The translations under genes were made by a program, and so were the position numbers. Shown piece after piece: positions 8,774-18,521 of a stretch of DNA of 58,151 nucleotides; the first letter of the stretch is position 1, and each line of letters starts with the position of its first letter. This DNA comes from an uncultured Flavobacteriales bacterium (GTDB lineage Bacteria; Bacteroidota; Bacteroidia; Flavobacteriales; Schleiferiaceae), in contig CALFUW010000059.1 of assembly GCA_937929815.1 (NCBI GenBank), forward strand, positions 1 through 58,151. Reading direction: 5' to 3'. The notes beneath the pieces are model-generated. The model saw nothing but the letters and a program-made list of their open reading frames with translations. It was not told the origin of the DNA and made no database searches.

Positions 8774-10573
8774 TTAATTTTGAAAAGTATTCTTTTCTTC
8801 ATCACTCAATGGAACTGTTTGAGGAACAAAGTCTTCTTCAGCTCCAGGTTTGCTGTAGTCATAAGCCCACCGATGAACGGTTGGTATCTCTCCAGGCCAA
8901 TTTCCATGTATGTGATCCACGGGTGTCGTCCACTCCAGGGTATTTGATCTCCATGGATTCTGGGGAGCTTTAGGACCTCTGATTGCACTATAAATAAAAT
9001 TGTAGAAAAAGATTACCTGTGCAATACCACCAGCGATCGCAAATACTGATATAATTACATTGATATCCGCAAGGTTATCAAACATTGGGAACGCAGTATT
9101 GGTGTAATACCGTCTGGGGAGACCACTCATTCCTAAAAAGTGCATCGGAAAAAATACGCCATATGCTGAAATAAAAGTGAGCCAAAAGTGCAAATAGCCT
9201 AATTTTCTGTTCATCATTCGGGTAAACAACTTTGGAAACCAGTGATAAATACCAGCGAACATTCCAAAAATTGCAGACAGGCCCATTACAATGTGAAAAT
9301 GCGCAACAACAAAATATGTATCATGTACATTGATATCCAGTGCAGAGTTACCTAAAATAATACCTGTAAGGCCACCTGTGATAAACGTCGAAACAAGGCC
9401 TATGGAAAAAAGCATTGCAGGGGTAAATTGCAAGTTGCCTTTCCATAGTGTAGTCATGTAATTGAACGCTTTAACTGCGGAAGGAATAGCTATTAAAAGA
9501 GTAGTAAACGTAAATACAGATCCAAGGAAAGGATTCATCCCTGTTACAAACATATGATGTCCCCATACTATAAATGACAAAAACGCAATTGCAAGTATAG
9601 AACCAACCATAGCTCTGTAACCGAAGATTGGCTTACGAGCATTGGTAGAGATAACTTCTGATGTAATACCAAGTGCTGGCAACAAAATTATGTAGACTTC
9701 AGGGTGTCCTAAAAACCAAAATAAATGTTCGAATAAGATAGGGCTGCCACCTGTGTTGGACAATACTTCGCCCTGAATCATTATGTCAGACAGATAGAAA
9801 CTTGTTCCAAAACTTCTATCAAAGATGAGAAGTAATGAGGCAGAAAGGAGAACGGGAAAAGATAATACCCCTAAAATGGCTGTCACAAAAAATGCCCAAA
9901 TGGTCAATGGAAGCCTGGTCATAGACATGCCTTTGGTACGCATGTTTAATACTGTAACTATGTAATTAATCCCCCCAAGTAAAGAAGAGACAATAAATAG
10001 CGACATGGATACCAACCAGAGCGTCATACCGGTACCAGACCCAGGCATGGCAGCTGGAAGGGCGCTAAGAGGTGGGTAAACTGTCCAGCCTGCAGCCGCG
10101 GGTCCATCAGGAACAAATATTGATATAACCATCACAACACTGCTCGCGAAGAAAAACCAGTATGAAAGCATGTTAAGAAATCCCGAGGCCATATCACGTG
10201 CTCCAATTTGCAAAGGGATAAGAAGGTTGGAAAATGTCCCGCTCAAACCAGCAGTGAGAACAAAGAAAACCATTATAGTGCCGTGAATTGTCACTAAGGC
10301 AAGATACATAGAGGGATCCATTACACCCTCACTAGCCCATTTGCCAAGGAAAAACTTAAGAATTGGAAAGGGTTGTTCGGGCCACGCCAATTGAAGACGG
10401 AATAAAATCGACATCAGCATACCGATGGTTCCCATCACAATCCCCGTGATCAAAAATTGCTTGGCAATCATCTTGTGATCCATAGAAAAGACATATTTCG
10501 TAAAAAATGTCTCCTTGTGATGGTGTTGCCCTTCGTGGTGAGCAACTTCGGGTGTCATTACTTCATTAGCCAT
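8774..10573 (-). CDS. ctaD: Cytochrome c oxidase subunit I
   Basis: 599 aa haem-copper oxidase: FWFLGHPEVYIILLPALGI, HHMFVTGMNP, VHDTYFVVAHFHIVMG. Confidence 0.97.
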   Translation of the reverse strand: MANEVMTPEVAHHEGQHHHKETFFTKYVFSMDHKMIAKQFLITGIVMGTIGMLMSILFRLQLAWPEQPFPILKFFLGKWASEGVMDPSMYLALVTIHGTIMVFFVLTAGLSGTFSNLLIPLQIGARDMASGFLNMLSYWFFFASSVVMVISIFVPDGPAAAGWTVYPPLSALPAAMPGSGTGMTLWLVSMSLFIVSSLLGGINYIVTVLNMRTKGMSMTRLPLTIWAFFVTAILGVLSFPVLLSASLLLIFDRSFGTSFYLSDIMIQGEVLSNTGGSPILFEHLFWFLGHPEVYIILLPALGITSEVISTNARKPIFGYRAMVGSILAIAFLSFIVWGHHMFVTGMNPFLGSVFTFTTLLIAIPSAVKAFNYMTTLWKGNLQFTPAMLFSIGLVSTFITGGLTGIILGNSALDINVHDTYFVVAHFHIVMGLSAIFGMFAGIYHWFPKLFTRMMNRKLGYLHFWLTFISAYGVFFPMHFLGMSGLPRRYYTNTAFPMFDNLADINVIISVFAIAGGIAQVIFFYNFIYSAIRGPKAPQNPWRSNTLEWTTPVDHIHGNWPGEIPTVHRWAYDYSKPGAEEDFVPQTVPLSDEEKNTFQN

Positions 10574-10597
10574 AATTCTAAATTTAAACTATTATAA

Positions 10598-11629
10598 TTA
10601 TAAACTTTGCGCGAATGTTTTTTGTTCTTTCATCCAGTTTTGATATTCTTCATCAGAAACCACTTCAAAGATCATTTGCATATTATAATGTGCTGAGCCA
10701 CAGATTTTGTTACAAAGGAGGATATAATTAAATTCATAGGCACTCTCTCCTTTTTGCTCTCGTATTTTGTTTATTTGTTCCAACTGTTTTTTAACCTTTG
10801 GGTCCTGACGCATCTCGGAGGTAGTCTTATTTGGCACAAATGAGAATTCAGTGATCGCTCCCGGAACACAGTTCATCTGAACTCTAAAATGAGGAAGATA
10901 AGCCGAATGAATAACATCTTGTGACCTCATTTTTAATTTCACAGGCTTGTTTACCGGTAGTTTAATGGTATTTTGAACTACAATATCATCCAGACCGTAT
11001 GGGTCATTTTTGTCAATTCCCAAAATGTTTGTTCCTTCGATATATCTCACATTTGCGTATCCTAATTTATTGTCATCGCCGGCAATTCGAGCCGTCCATC
11101 CGAACTGCTTTGCATATAATTCAACTACAATAGGATCTTCATCAAACTTCGGATTCATAATTTTTACCCAAGTAGACAAGCCATATGAAATCAAGACTAC
11201 CAGCACAAGTCCGGGAATAATGGTCCAGATAAGTTCTAGTTTGTTGTTGTGCTCTATGTAGGAAGCTTTTCTGCCTTTTACGCCTCTGTATTTGTACGAA
11301 AAATAAAATAAAATAGGTTGCGTAATCAAAAAAGCCACACTAATAATCGCTATGGTCAAATAGAAAAGAAAATCTGTTTTTTCTCCATGAATGCTTGCAG
11401 GAGAAGGAAGCACTCTTGGCCCCCATTGAACTATACTGTAAACAAATCCAATTAACATCAATAACAGAAAGCCAAAGAGCAATTTTCCCTGTAGATCGTT
11501 TTCCTGGTGATTCGGGAGGCCTGTATTGTCCTCTTTTTTAATAGCGCTGGTTATCTCACTTATTCGAATCAATTGCCATATAACCAACAAAGTAAAGAGA
11601 GCAATTAAAATATAGAGCAGTGTTACCAT
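10598..11629 (-). CDS. ctaC: Cytochrome c oxidase subunit II
   Basis: 343 aa; two TM helices, QFGWTARIAG, CuA-type region CNKICGSAHYNMQM. Confidence 0.93.
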   Translation of the reverse strand: MVTLLYILIALFTLLVIWQLIRISEITSAIKKEDNTGLPNHQENDLQGKLLFGFLLLMLIGFVYSIVQWGPRVLPSPASIHGEKTDFLFYLTIAIISVAFLITQPILFYFSYKYRGVKGRKASYIEHNNKLELIWTIIPGLVLVVLISYGLSTWVKIMNPKFDEDPIVVELYAKQFGWTARIAGDDNKLGYANVRYIEGTNILGIDKNDPYGLDDIVVQNTIKLPVNKPVKLKMRSQDVIHSAYLPHFRVQMNCVPGAITEFSFVPNKTTSEMRQDPKVKKQLEQINKIREQKGESAYEFNYILLCNKICGSAHYNMQMIFEVVSDEEYQNWMKEQKTFAQSL

Positions 11630-11640
11630 TTGAGTTAAAA

Positions 11641-12906
11641 TTAGATATGATGATGTTTACTTTCCAACAACATAGGGTGATTCTTCATCAGTAATGGAGC
11701 CTTTTCCAGGTTACGTCCTACTACCAGTACAAAAGTACCGGCAAAACCCAAAAACATTCCAATTTCAGCAATTCCAAATGAATAATTTTCACCAACTGTA
11801 CCGGGCATGATCATATTAAATGTATCTAACCAGTGGCCTACTAAAATTGAAATACCTGCAATTACAATAAAGGCACCAATTCGTTTTGTTGTTCTTGACA
11901 TAATAACGAGAATGGGAAATACAAAGTTTAACGCCAGCATGGTGATAAACGGCACTTTGTAAATCGTAAATCGTGGCATGAAATAAGTGACTTCTTCTGG
12001 TATATTGGAATACCAAATGAGCATATACTGGCTAAACCATAAGTAAGTCCAAAATATCGAAAAGGCGAACATAAATTTGCCCAAATCCTGAATGTGGTTT
12101 TCATTTACCCAATCCAGATAATTTTGAGATTTCAGATAAAGTACTGTTAAGGTTACAACTGTGACCGATGTAACAAACAAACCTGCAAACACATACCATC
12201 CAAATAAAGTACTAAACCAATGGGTGTCTATACTCATAATCCAGTCCCATGCGGAAGTAGAGGATGTAATAGCGAAAAAAACCAGAAATCCTGCTGAAAG
12301 TCTCCAGTTTTTTCTCCACCAGTTCCAATCATTTGATTGCTCACCCAAGTAAGAATTCTTTCTAATAAAATGAAAAAATACATACCATCCGGAGATATAA
12401 ATGATCGTTCGAAGTAGAAAAAAGGGTGTATTCAAATAGGCAGTTTTTCCGGCGATAATTGCATCATAATTCGGACTATTCGGATCGGAGATGCCCTCTG
12501 CAGTCCAATGCCATAAATGATTTTTGTGCAGCACTACACCGGCAATCACTATGATCAGCATGATTAATCCAGGAATAGGAAGAAAACCTGCAACTGCCTC
12601 CAGCACTCTCTTTATTCCTACTGACCATCCGGCCTGAGCTGCATATTGTACTGCTAAAAAGAACAATGCGCCGAGCGAAATACCCAAAAAGAAAAAGGTA
12701 TTTACAAGTAAGGCCGCCCAAGGCCTGTTATCTGCGCTGTGATGATCGTGTTCTCCAGAATGAATCACGCCTGCAGCGGCTTCATGCCCATGATGTGCCC
12801 CATGTCCGTAGTCAGCAATAAAAAAGGCATACACTAAGGACAACAATCCAACTGCAAGTAAAATAAAACCAATATTTTTTAGTTTAGAATCTAATTTAAA
12901 GTTCAT
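11641..12906 (-). CDS. actF: Alternative complex III subunit ActF (quinol:cytochrome c oxidoreductase membrane subunit)
   Basis: 421 aa polytopic NrfD-like protein; WIMSIDTHWFSTLFGWYVFAG; position in the act operon. Confidence 0.9.
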   Translation of the reverse strand: MNFKLDSKLKNIGFILLAVGLLSLVYAFFIADYGHGAHHGHEAAAGVIHSGEHDHHSADNRPWAALLVNTFFFLGISLGALFFLAVQYAAQAGWSVGIKRVLEAVAGFLPIPGLIMLIIVIAGVVLHKNHLWHWTAEGISDPNSPNYDAIIAGKTAYLNTPFFLLRTIIYISGWYVFFHFIRKNSYLGEQSNDWNWWRKNWRLSAGFLVFFAITSSTSAWDWIMSIDTHWFSTLFGWYVFAGLFVTSVTVVTLTVLYLKSQNYLDWVNENHIQDLGKFMFAFSIFWTYLWFSQYMLIWYSNIPEEVTYFMPRFTIYKVPFITMLALNFVFPILVIMSRTTKRIGAFIVIAGISILVGHWLDTFNMIMPGTVGENYSFGIAEIGMFLGFAGTFVLVVGRNLEKAPLLMKNHPMLLESKHHHI

Positions 12907-12917
12907 CTGACCTCGTT

Positions 12918-13493
12918 TTAGTTTTTATTGTCTAGTTCATTTCGCAAATACTGCACATAATGTACTACCTTCCAGCGATCTATGGGTAATACTTGAGCTG
13001 CATGTGCACCCATTACACCTTTTCCGTGGGTAATTACATGATAAATAGACATGGGTGTTAGGCCAGGTCTGCTGTCTGATGCATACGACGGGACACCGGC
13101 AAACTTGCCTTTTTCAACCAAAACACCATTGCCATCTCCTTTTTCGCCATGACATACTACACAATATATGGTATATTGTCTTTTGCCCTCTTCAAAATCT
13201 TTTTCTGATATGAGTTTAAATCTCTCAGGAAATTCTTTTACCTGCAAAGAAGCTTCATAGGCTTCCGGTGTATTAGAGGCGTCATAGGCGAAATACCCTC
13301 TTGGAATTGTCCCTTTGACGATGGGTCTAGCTCCAAGACTGTCTTTAAAGTTTGGATTAGGCTCATAGGTTTTGTATGATGCCACTCTGTACATATTGGG
13401 CATGTATTCTCTGCCGGGTTGTGAAGGGTCTCTCTTGCATGCAACGTTGATCATAAGCGCGGCTGCAAGAAATACTTTAAAATAAAACTTCAT
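12918..13493 (-). CDS. actE: Alternative complex III subunit ActE (mono-haem cytochrome c lipoprotein)
   Basis: Likely start at MKFYFKVFLAAALMINVACKRD (ATG at 13491-13493, one base after the ActD stop); CVVCH haem motif. The ORF-track start (13553) overlaps actD. Confidence 0.9.
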   Translation of the reverse strand: MKFYFKVFLAAALMINVACKRDPSQPGREYMPNMYRVASYKTYEPNPNFKDSLGARPIVKGTIPRGYFAYDASNTPEAYEASLQVKEFPERFKLISEKDFEEGKRQYTIYCVVCHGEKGDGNGVLVEKGKFAGVPSYASDSRPGLTPMSIYHVITHGKGVMGAHAAQVLPIDRWKVVHYVQYLRNELDNKN

Positions 13494-13494
13494 T

Positions 13495-14058
13495 TTAGTG
13501 ATGATTTCCATTGGTTTCTTCTTCCATTTTATTGATTTCAATAGCTCCCTCATTTTTCAACAATTCAATCAAAGAGTCGGTGTCCCCGTTTGCTTCAATT
13601 TCAATCAAAAACTTATCGTCTGTTGTGCGCGGATCCGGATTTATTGCTTTACGACCTGGAAAAAGTCCATTTATTGCAAAAAAAGTCCAAACCATCAGAT
13701 GTGCAGCAAAAAATACCGTCAGCTCGAACATCACTGGTACAAAAGCCGGCATATTCATACCCCAGGTAAAGCTCGGCTTACCACCTATATTCATCGGCCA
13801 GTCTTTAATCATGGTGTAGTAAGTGAGCCAAATAGCCACTGACAGGCCTAATAATCCATAAAAGAAAGCAGCTGTGCCGATATTGGTAGGTTTTAATCCA
13901 ATGGCATGATCTAAACCATGAACTGGAAAGGGTGTATAAGCCTCTCGAATGTAATGTCCGCTGCCTTTGAGTTTTTTGACTGCACGCAACAGAATATCAT
14001 CGTCGTCAAATAATGCTGTAACTATTATCTTATTTTGATTCTGTGTGACTGTGCTCAT
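13495..14058 (-). CDS. actD: Alternative complex III subunit ActD (DUF3341)
   Basis: 187 aa; IREAYTPFPVHGLDHAIGLKPTNIG motif, two TM helices; operon position. Confidence 0.92.
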   Translation of the reverse strand: MSTVTQNQNKIIVTALFDDDDILLRAVKKLKGSGHYIREAYTPFPVHGLDHAIGLKPTNIGTAAFFYGLLGLSVAIWLTYYTMIKDWPMNIGGKPSFTWGMNMPAFVPVMFELTVFFAAHLMVWTFFAINGLFPGRKAINPDPRTTDDKFLIEIEANGDTDSLIELLKNEGAIEINKMEEETNGNHH

Positions 14059-15433
14059 ATTTTAAGTGTGATTTTTTGTATTTTTCGGATGAAGATTTTA
14101 GAATTGTTTTCAACTCTGCCTGTGCGATTACAGGAAATGTACGGGCATACAGTAAAAATAGTACAAAGAAGAAACCTATTGTACCAATAAAAATACCTAT
14201 ATCCACAAATGTAGGGCTAAACATCGTCCATGAAGATGGAAGATAATCTCTATGCAGTGATGTCACAATAATCACAAATCGTTCGAACCACATACCGATA
14301 TTTACCACTATCGAGATGATAAAAGAAGCAATGAGGCTAGTTCTGATTTTTTTGAACCACATGACTTGAGGAGAAATAACATTGCAAGTCATCATGCTCC
14401 AATATGCCCACCAATAAGGACCAGTTGCCCTGTTTAGGAAAGCATATTGCTCGTACTCAACACCAGAATACCATGCTATGAAAAGCTCTGTGATATAGGC
14501 AATTCCGACAATCGAACCGGTGATCATTATAATGATATTCATCAGTTCAATATGTTGAATGGTAATATAATGTTCCATTTTAAACATCTTTCTCATGATA
14601 ATCAACAAGGTTTGAACCATAGCAAAACCTGAGAATATCGCCCCTGCGACAAAATAGGGAGGGAATATGGTAGTATGCCAGCCGGGTATTACTGAAGTAG
14701 CAAAGTCCATTGATACAATAGTATGTACTGAAAGTACTAGTGGCGTAGCTAAGCCAGCCAACACCAATGAAACTTCCTCAAAACGCTGCCAACTCTTTGC
14801 AGTACCTCCCCAACCGAAGCTTAAAATACTATAAATGTGCTTTTGAACTGGACGAACAGCACGATCGCGGAGCATTGCAAAATCAGGAATTAAACCGGTG
14901 TACCAGAAAACCAATGAAACGGTGAAATAGGTCGATATAGCGAATACATCCCAAAGCAAGGGAGAATTAAAATTGACCCAAAGTGGACCGAATTGATTGG
15001 GAATCGGAAAAACGAAATATGCCAACCATATCCTTCCCATGTGAATTCCCGGGAATAATGCCGCTTGTACAACAGAGAAGATGGTCATAGCTTCCGCTGA
15101 ACGGTTAATAGACATTCTCCACTTTTGACGAAACAACAGGAGAACAGCCGAAATAAGTGTACCGGCGTGACCTATACCGACCCACCAAACGAAATTGGTA
15201 ATATCCCAGGCCCACCCGACGGTTTTATTAAGACCCCATACTCCTATACCCGTTCCAATGGTATATAGAATACACCCAACTCCCCAAAGAAATGCAAAAA
15301 GCGAGATGGAAAAAACAATCCACCATGATTTGGGGGCTTTTGTTTCTACCGGTCTTGCTACTTCTACCGTTATATCATGGTACGATTTGTCACCTATGAT
15401 AAGGGGTTCTCTGATTGATGATTCGTAATGCAT
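14030..15433 (-). CDS. actC: Alternative complex III subunit ActC (NrfD/PsrC-like membrane subunit)
   Basis: 467 aa polytopic; VWWVGIGHAGTLISAVLLLFRQKWRMSINRSAEAMTIF; overlaps actD by 29 nt. Confidence 0.93.
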   Translation of the reverse strand: MHYESSIREPLIIGDKSYHDITVEVARPVETKAPKSWWIVFSISLFAFLWGVGCILYTIGTGIGVWGLNKTVGWAWDITNFVWWVGIGHAGTLISAVLLLFRQKWRMSINRSAEAMTIFSVVQAALFPGIHMGRIWLAYFVFPIPNQFGPLWVNFNSPLLWDVFAISTYFTVSLVFWYTGLIPDFAMLRDRAVRPVQKHIYSILSFGWGGTAKSWQRFEEVSLVLAGLATPLVLSVHTIVSMDFATSVIPGWHTTIFPPYFVAGAIFSGFAMVQTLLIIMRKMFKMEHYITIQHIELMNIIIMITGSIVGIAYITELFIAWYSGVEYEQYAFLNRATGPYWWAYWSMMTCNVISPQVMWFKKIRTSLIASFIISIVVNIGMWFERFVIIVTSLHRDYLPSSWTMFSPTFVDIGIFIGTIGFFFVLFLLYARTFPVIAQAELKTILKSSSEKYKKSHLKYEHSHTESK

Positions 15434-15452
15434 ATTTCCTCTTCGTTGATTA

Positions 15453-18400
15453 TTATACTAAATTTCTTACTTTGGTTTGATAAAAGACTGACGGATTTGT
15501 ACCTACTTCTTCCAGTAAATGGTACATTCTTTTATCTTTTTTCAGGGAAGCAACTTTGCTTTCATCGTCATTTACATCACCGAAAACAATCGCACCGGTG
15601 CTGCAGGCAGTCATGCAAGCAGTCTGAATTTCGCCATCCATCACTTTTCTACCTTCTTTTTTCGCCTGTAATTTTCCGAGTTGTATTCTCTGAATACAGA
15701 ATGAACATTTTTCCATCACACCACGTGAACGCAGGGTAACATCCGGATTAAGAACCATTTTACCCATGTCGTCGTTCATGGCATAGTTGATTTCGAATTG
15801 CTTCGGATTTTCATTGTACAAAAACCAGTTAAAGCGTCTTACCTTATAGGGACAGTTATTGGCACAATAGCGGGTACCTATGCATCTATTGTATGTCATG
15901 TGGTTTAATCCTTCTGCACTATGTGTAGTCGCTGCAACCGGACATACCGTTTCGCATGGAGCATGATTACAGTGCTGACACATAACTGGCTGAAATACGA
16001 CCTGCGGGCTTTCTGAGGGAATTTCCATTAATGCAAACTTTTTGATTCCGGATAGCCCTTGTTCTTCTGCAAGTTCATCATTCATGTCACTAGAATAGTA
16101 TCTATCGATTCTAAGCCAGTGCATATCTCTCGAAACGCGAACTTCTTTTTTACCGACTACCGGAACATTGTTTTCTGCGTGGCATGCAATGACACAGGCG
16201 CCACATCCCGTACAGAGATTCAGGTCGATAGACATATTCCAGAAGTGTCCCGTCTCATGATCAAATTCCTTCCAAAGACTTGTTTCTTTAGAATCCAATG
16301 GACCCCTGTACGTTTCAAAAAGTGTTTTTTCATTCCATCCGTTTCCACCGTCCTGGGCAGGTCTATTGATGAAGTCGTCAAGTGAAACTTCCTTTACAAT
16401 GTTTCGCCCCATCATGGTATGATGCAATTGTACACAAGCAAATTCATGTTCACCCTGCATTTTTTCAATATCAACACCTGTGATGACTTGCTCTGTTCCG
16501 GCAAGTGTATACACATTTACTCCAACTCCGTCAGCGACCAGACCCATTCCATTTCTTCCATAACCTACTGCCAATCCTATTGTGCCTTCGGCTTGTCCTG
16601 GTTGTATGATGACTGGTACATTTTCTAGGGTTTTATCACCAACTGAAATCTTAATATAGCTACCATTTAGAGCGCCGTTAGTAACATTACGGTTTATTAT
16701 ACCCAACTTTTCAGCGTCAGCCCTGCTGATGGTGGCATAATTATCCCAGGATGCGCGAGTAATTGGATCAGGCATTTCCTGTAACCATGGATTGTTAGCC
16801 AACTCACCAGTGCCGATAGAGGTTTTTTGATATGTTACTAGGTCAAATCCCTGACTTTTTGAATTAAATTTAACTGATCGTGCCAGAGATGCCGGAGACT
16901 GATTTATTGATATACTTACAGACTCTTCTGAAAACTTGAATCCATCATGCAAAAGTTCGTTTAATGAATACGCCTGGTATTGTGATTTGAGGAACGAATA
17001 ATATCCGGTATCCATTCCAATCCACATCAATAATTCATGCTGCCATTGTCGGGTATCATATAGGTTATAAATAGTCGGTTGCATGAAATGAACAATTCCT
17101 GTGCAAGGCGAACCATCGCCCCATGATTCACAGGGATGGTGTGTAGCTCCTACAAATTGTGTAAGTTGAGCAGTTTCGTGCATCTTATCTGAAAAACAAA
17201 CAGTAGTTGGCACTTTAGAAAGAGCAGCGCTTAGTCTTTGAGAATTGATTTTATTGTATGCAGGATTCACTCCGGCGAAAATTACCACTCCTACCATACC
17301 TTGTTCCATGTTGGAGACCAACTGCATAAACTTTTTATCGTCGCCTGCGCGAAGATTGTTGTGTTTTGTAGTGGATATTGTAGTGCCAAAATTTTCCAGA
17401 AGAAGGTTAATTGAAATTGCTAATGTTTCTGCATCCTTATCATTATATCCATTTAAAACCAGCGATTTACCTCTCTTAGAAATCAACAATTCTGCAATTT
17501 TAGATATTTCTCCATCTATGGATGTAGAAGATGCATTAATGGTTTCCGCTCCCATTTTTTTGGCAAGGGCATTGTAAAGCGAGGCAAGGGCCATGACATT
17601 TTCAGAGGCTTTTAGTTTTATTCGCTTATCTGCATTGGCTCCGGTGAGGGACATATTGGCCTCAATCTGTATATGCTTAGACATCTGGGGAGAAGGAATT
17701 CTGCGGTTAGCATAATCCGATTCTACTGATTGCCCGTGAAGTCCGTTGATAAAATCGCATCCAAAAGACACAATTACATCTGCCCGGTCAAGGTGATATA
17801 ATGGAAATTTTCGAACTCCAGTAGCTTGCTCCCACGCGTCCAGTGATTTCGAAACGGAAAAAGAATCAATTTCAATATGAGTGAAAGTGTTGTATGTGCT
17901 TCTGTAGCGTTCGATGATTGCTTTCGTTGAGGGGCTGTTGATGGTAGGAGTCACCAATGCGAAAATTTTTCCGCTATTGGTTGACATTTTGATACCCTCA
18001 AGAATTTCTTGATCAAATTGCTGCCAACTTATGTCATTGCCGTCTTTTTTGGCATTCTTAAGACGCGTACTGTCATACAAATTTAGGACCGAAGCCTGAA
18101 CCCTTGCGTTGGTACTTCCATTTAAACCCGCATCTTTATTTGGTTCAAATTTGATGGGGCGACCCTCTCTGGTTTTTACCAAAATAGATGCGTAATCATT
18201 ACCGTCATCATATAAAGATGCGAAGTAACTGGCTATACCAGGTACCAATTTGTCTGGAGCCGTAACATATGGTATAGATTCAATTACCGGAGCTTCACAA
18301 GCTGCAAGAGTTGCCGCAGCTGTGCTAAAGCCTAAGTATTTTAGAAAATCCCTTCTACTTGTGGCTGTAGAATTTAAGAGCTTTTCGGATTGTGCAAGGA

Positions 18401-18503
18401 GAGATTCTGTAGTATCAGGGAATTCATTTGCAGCGAGCGCTTCGACCAAGTCGGGGTTATGCAGTTCTTCTGCTGATTTCCAATATCTTTTGTTAGATGC
18501 CAT
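15453..18503 (-). CDS. actB: Alternative complex III subunit ActB (TAT-type leader, molybdopterin-like plus Fe-S domains)
   Basis: 1016 aa; SRRDFLKYLGFS twin-arginine motif; multiple Fe-S cysteine clusters (CTGCGACVIACHAENN, CQHCNHAPCETVCPV, CIGTRYCANNCPYKVRRFNW). Confidence 0.95.
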   Translation of the reverse strand: MASNKRYWKSAEELHNPDLVEALAANEFPDTTESLLAQSEKLLNSTATSRRDFLKYLGFSTAAATLAACEAPVIESIPYVTAPDKLVPGIASYFASLYDDGNDYASILVKTREGRPIKFEPNKDAGLNGSTNARVQASVLNLYDSTRLKNAKKDGNDISWQQFDQEILEGIKMSTNSGKIFALVTPTINSPSTKAIIERYRSTYNTFTHIEIDSFSVSKSLDAWEQATGVRKFPLYHLDRADVIVSFGCDFINGLHGQSVESDYANRRIPSPQMSKHIQIEANMSLTGANADKRIKLKASENVMALASLYNALAKKMGAETINASSTSIDGEISKIAELLISKRGKSLVLNGYNDKDAETLAISINLLLENFGTTISTTKHNNLRAGDDKKFMQLVSNMEQGMVGVVIFAGVNPAYNKINSQRLSAALSKVPTTVCFSDKMHETAQLTQFVGATHHPCESWGDGSPCTGIVHFMQPTIYNLYDTRQWQHELLMWIGMDTGYYSFLKSQYQAYSLNELLHDGFKFSEESVSISINQSPASLARSVKFNSKSQGFDLVTYQKTSIGTGELANNPWLQEMPDPITRASWDNYATISRADAEKLGIINRNVTNGALNGSYIKISVGDKTLENVPVIIQPGQAEGTIGLAVGYGRNGMGLVADGVGVNVYTLAGTEQVITGVDIEKMQGEHEFACVQLHHTMMGRNIVKEVSLDDFINRPAQDGGNGWNEKTLFETYRGPLDSKETSLWKEFDHETGHFWNMSIDLNLCTGCGACVIACHAENNVPVVGKKEVRVSRDMHWLRIDRYYSSDMNDELAEEQGLSGIKKFALMEIPSESPQVVFQPVMCQHCNHAPCETVCPVAATTHSAEGLNHMTYNRCIGTRYCANNCPYKVRRFNWFLYNENPKQFEINYAMNDDMGKMVLNPDVTLRSRGVMEKCSFCIQRIQLGKLQAKKEGRKVMDGEIQTACMTACSTGAIVFGDVNDDESKVASLKKDKRMYHLLEEVGTNPSVFYQTKVRNLV

Positions 18504-18521
18504 GATGTAGCCTTAGATTTT

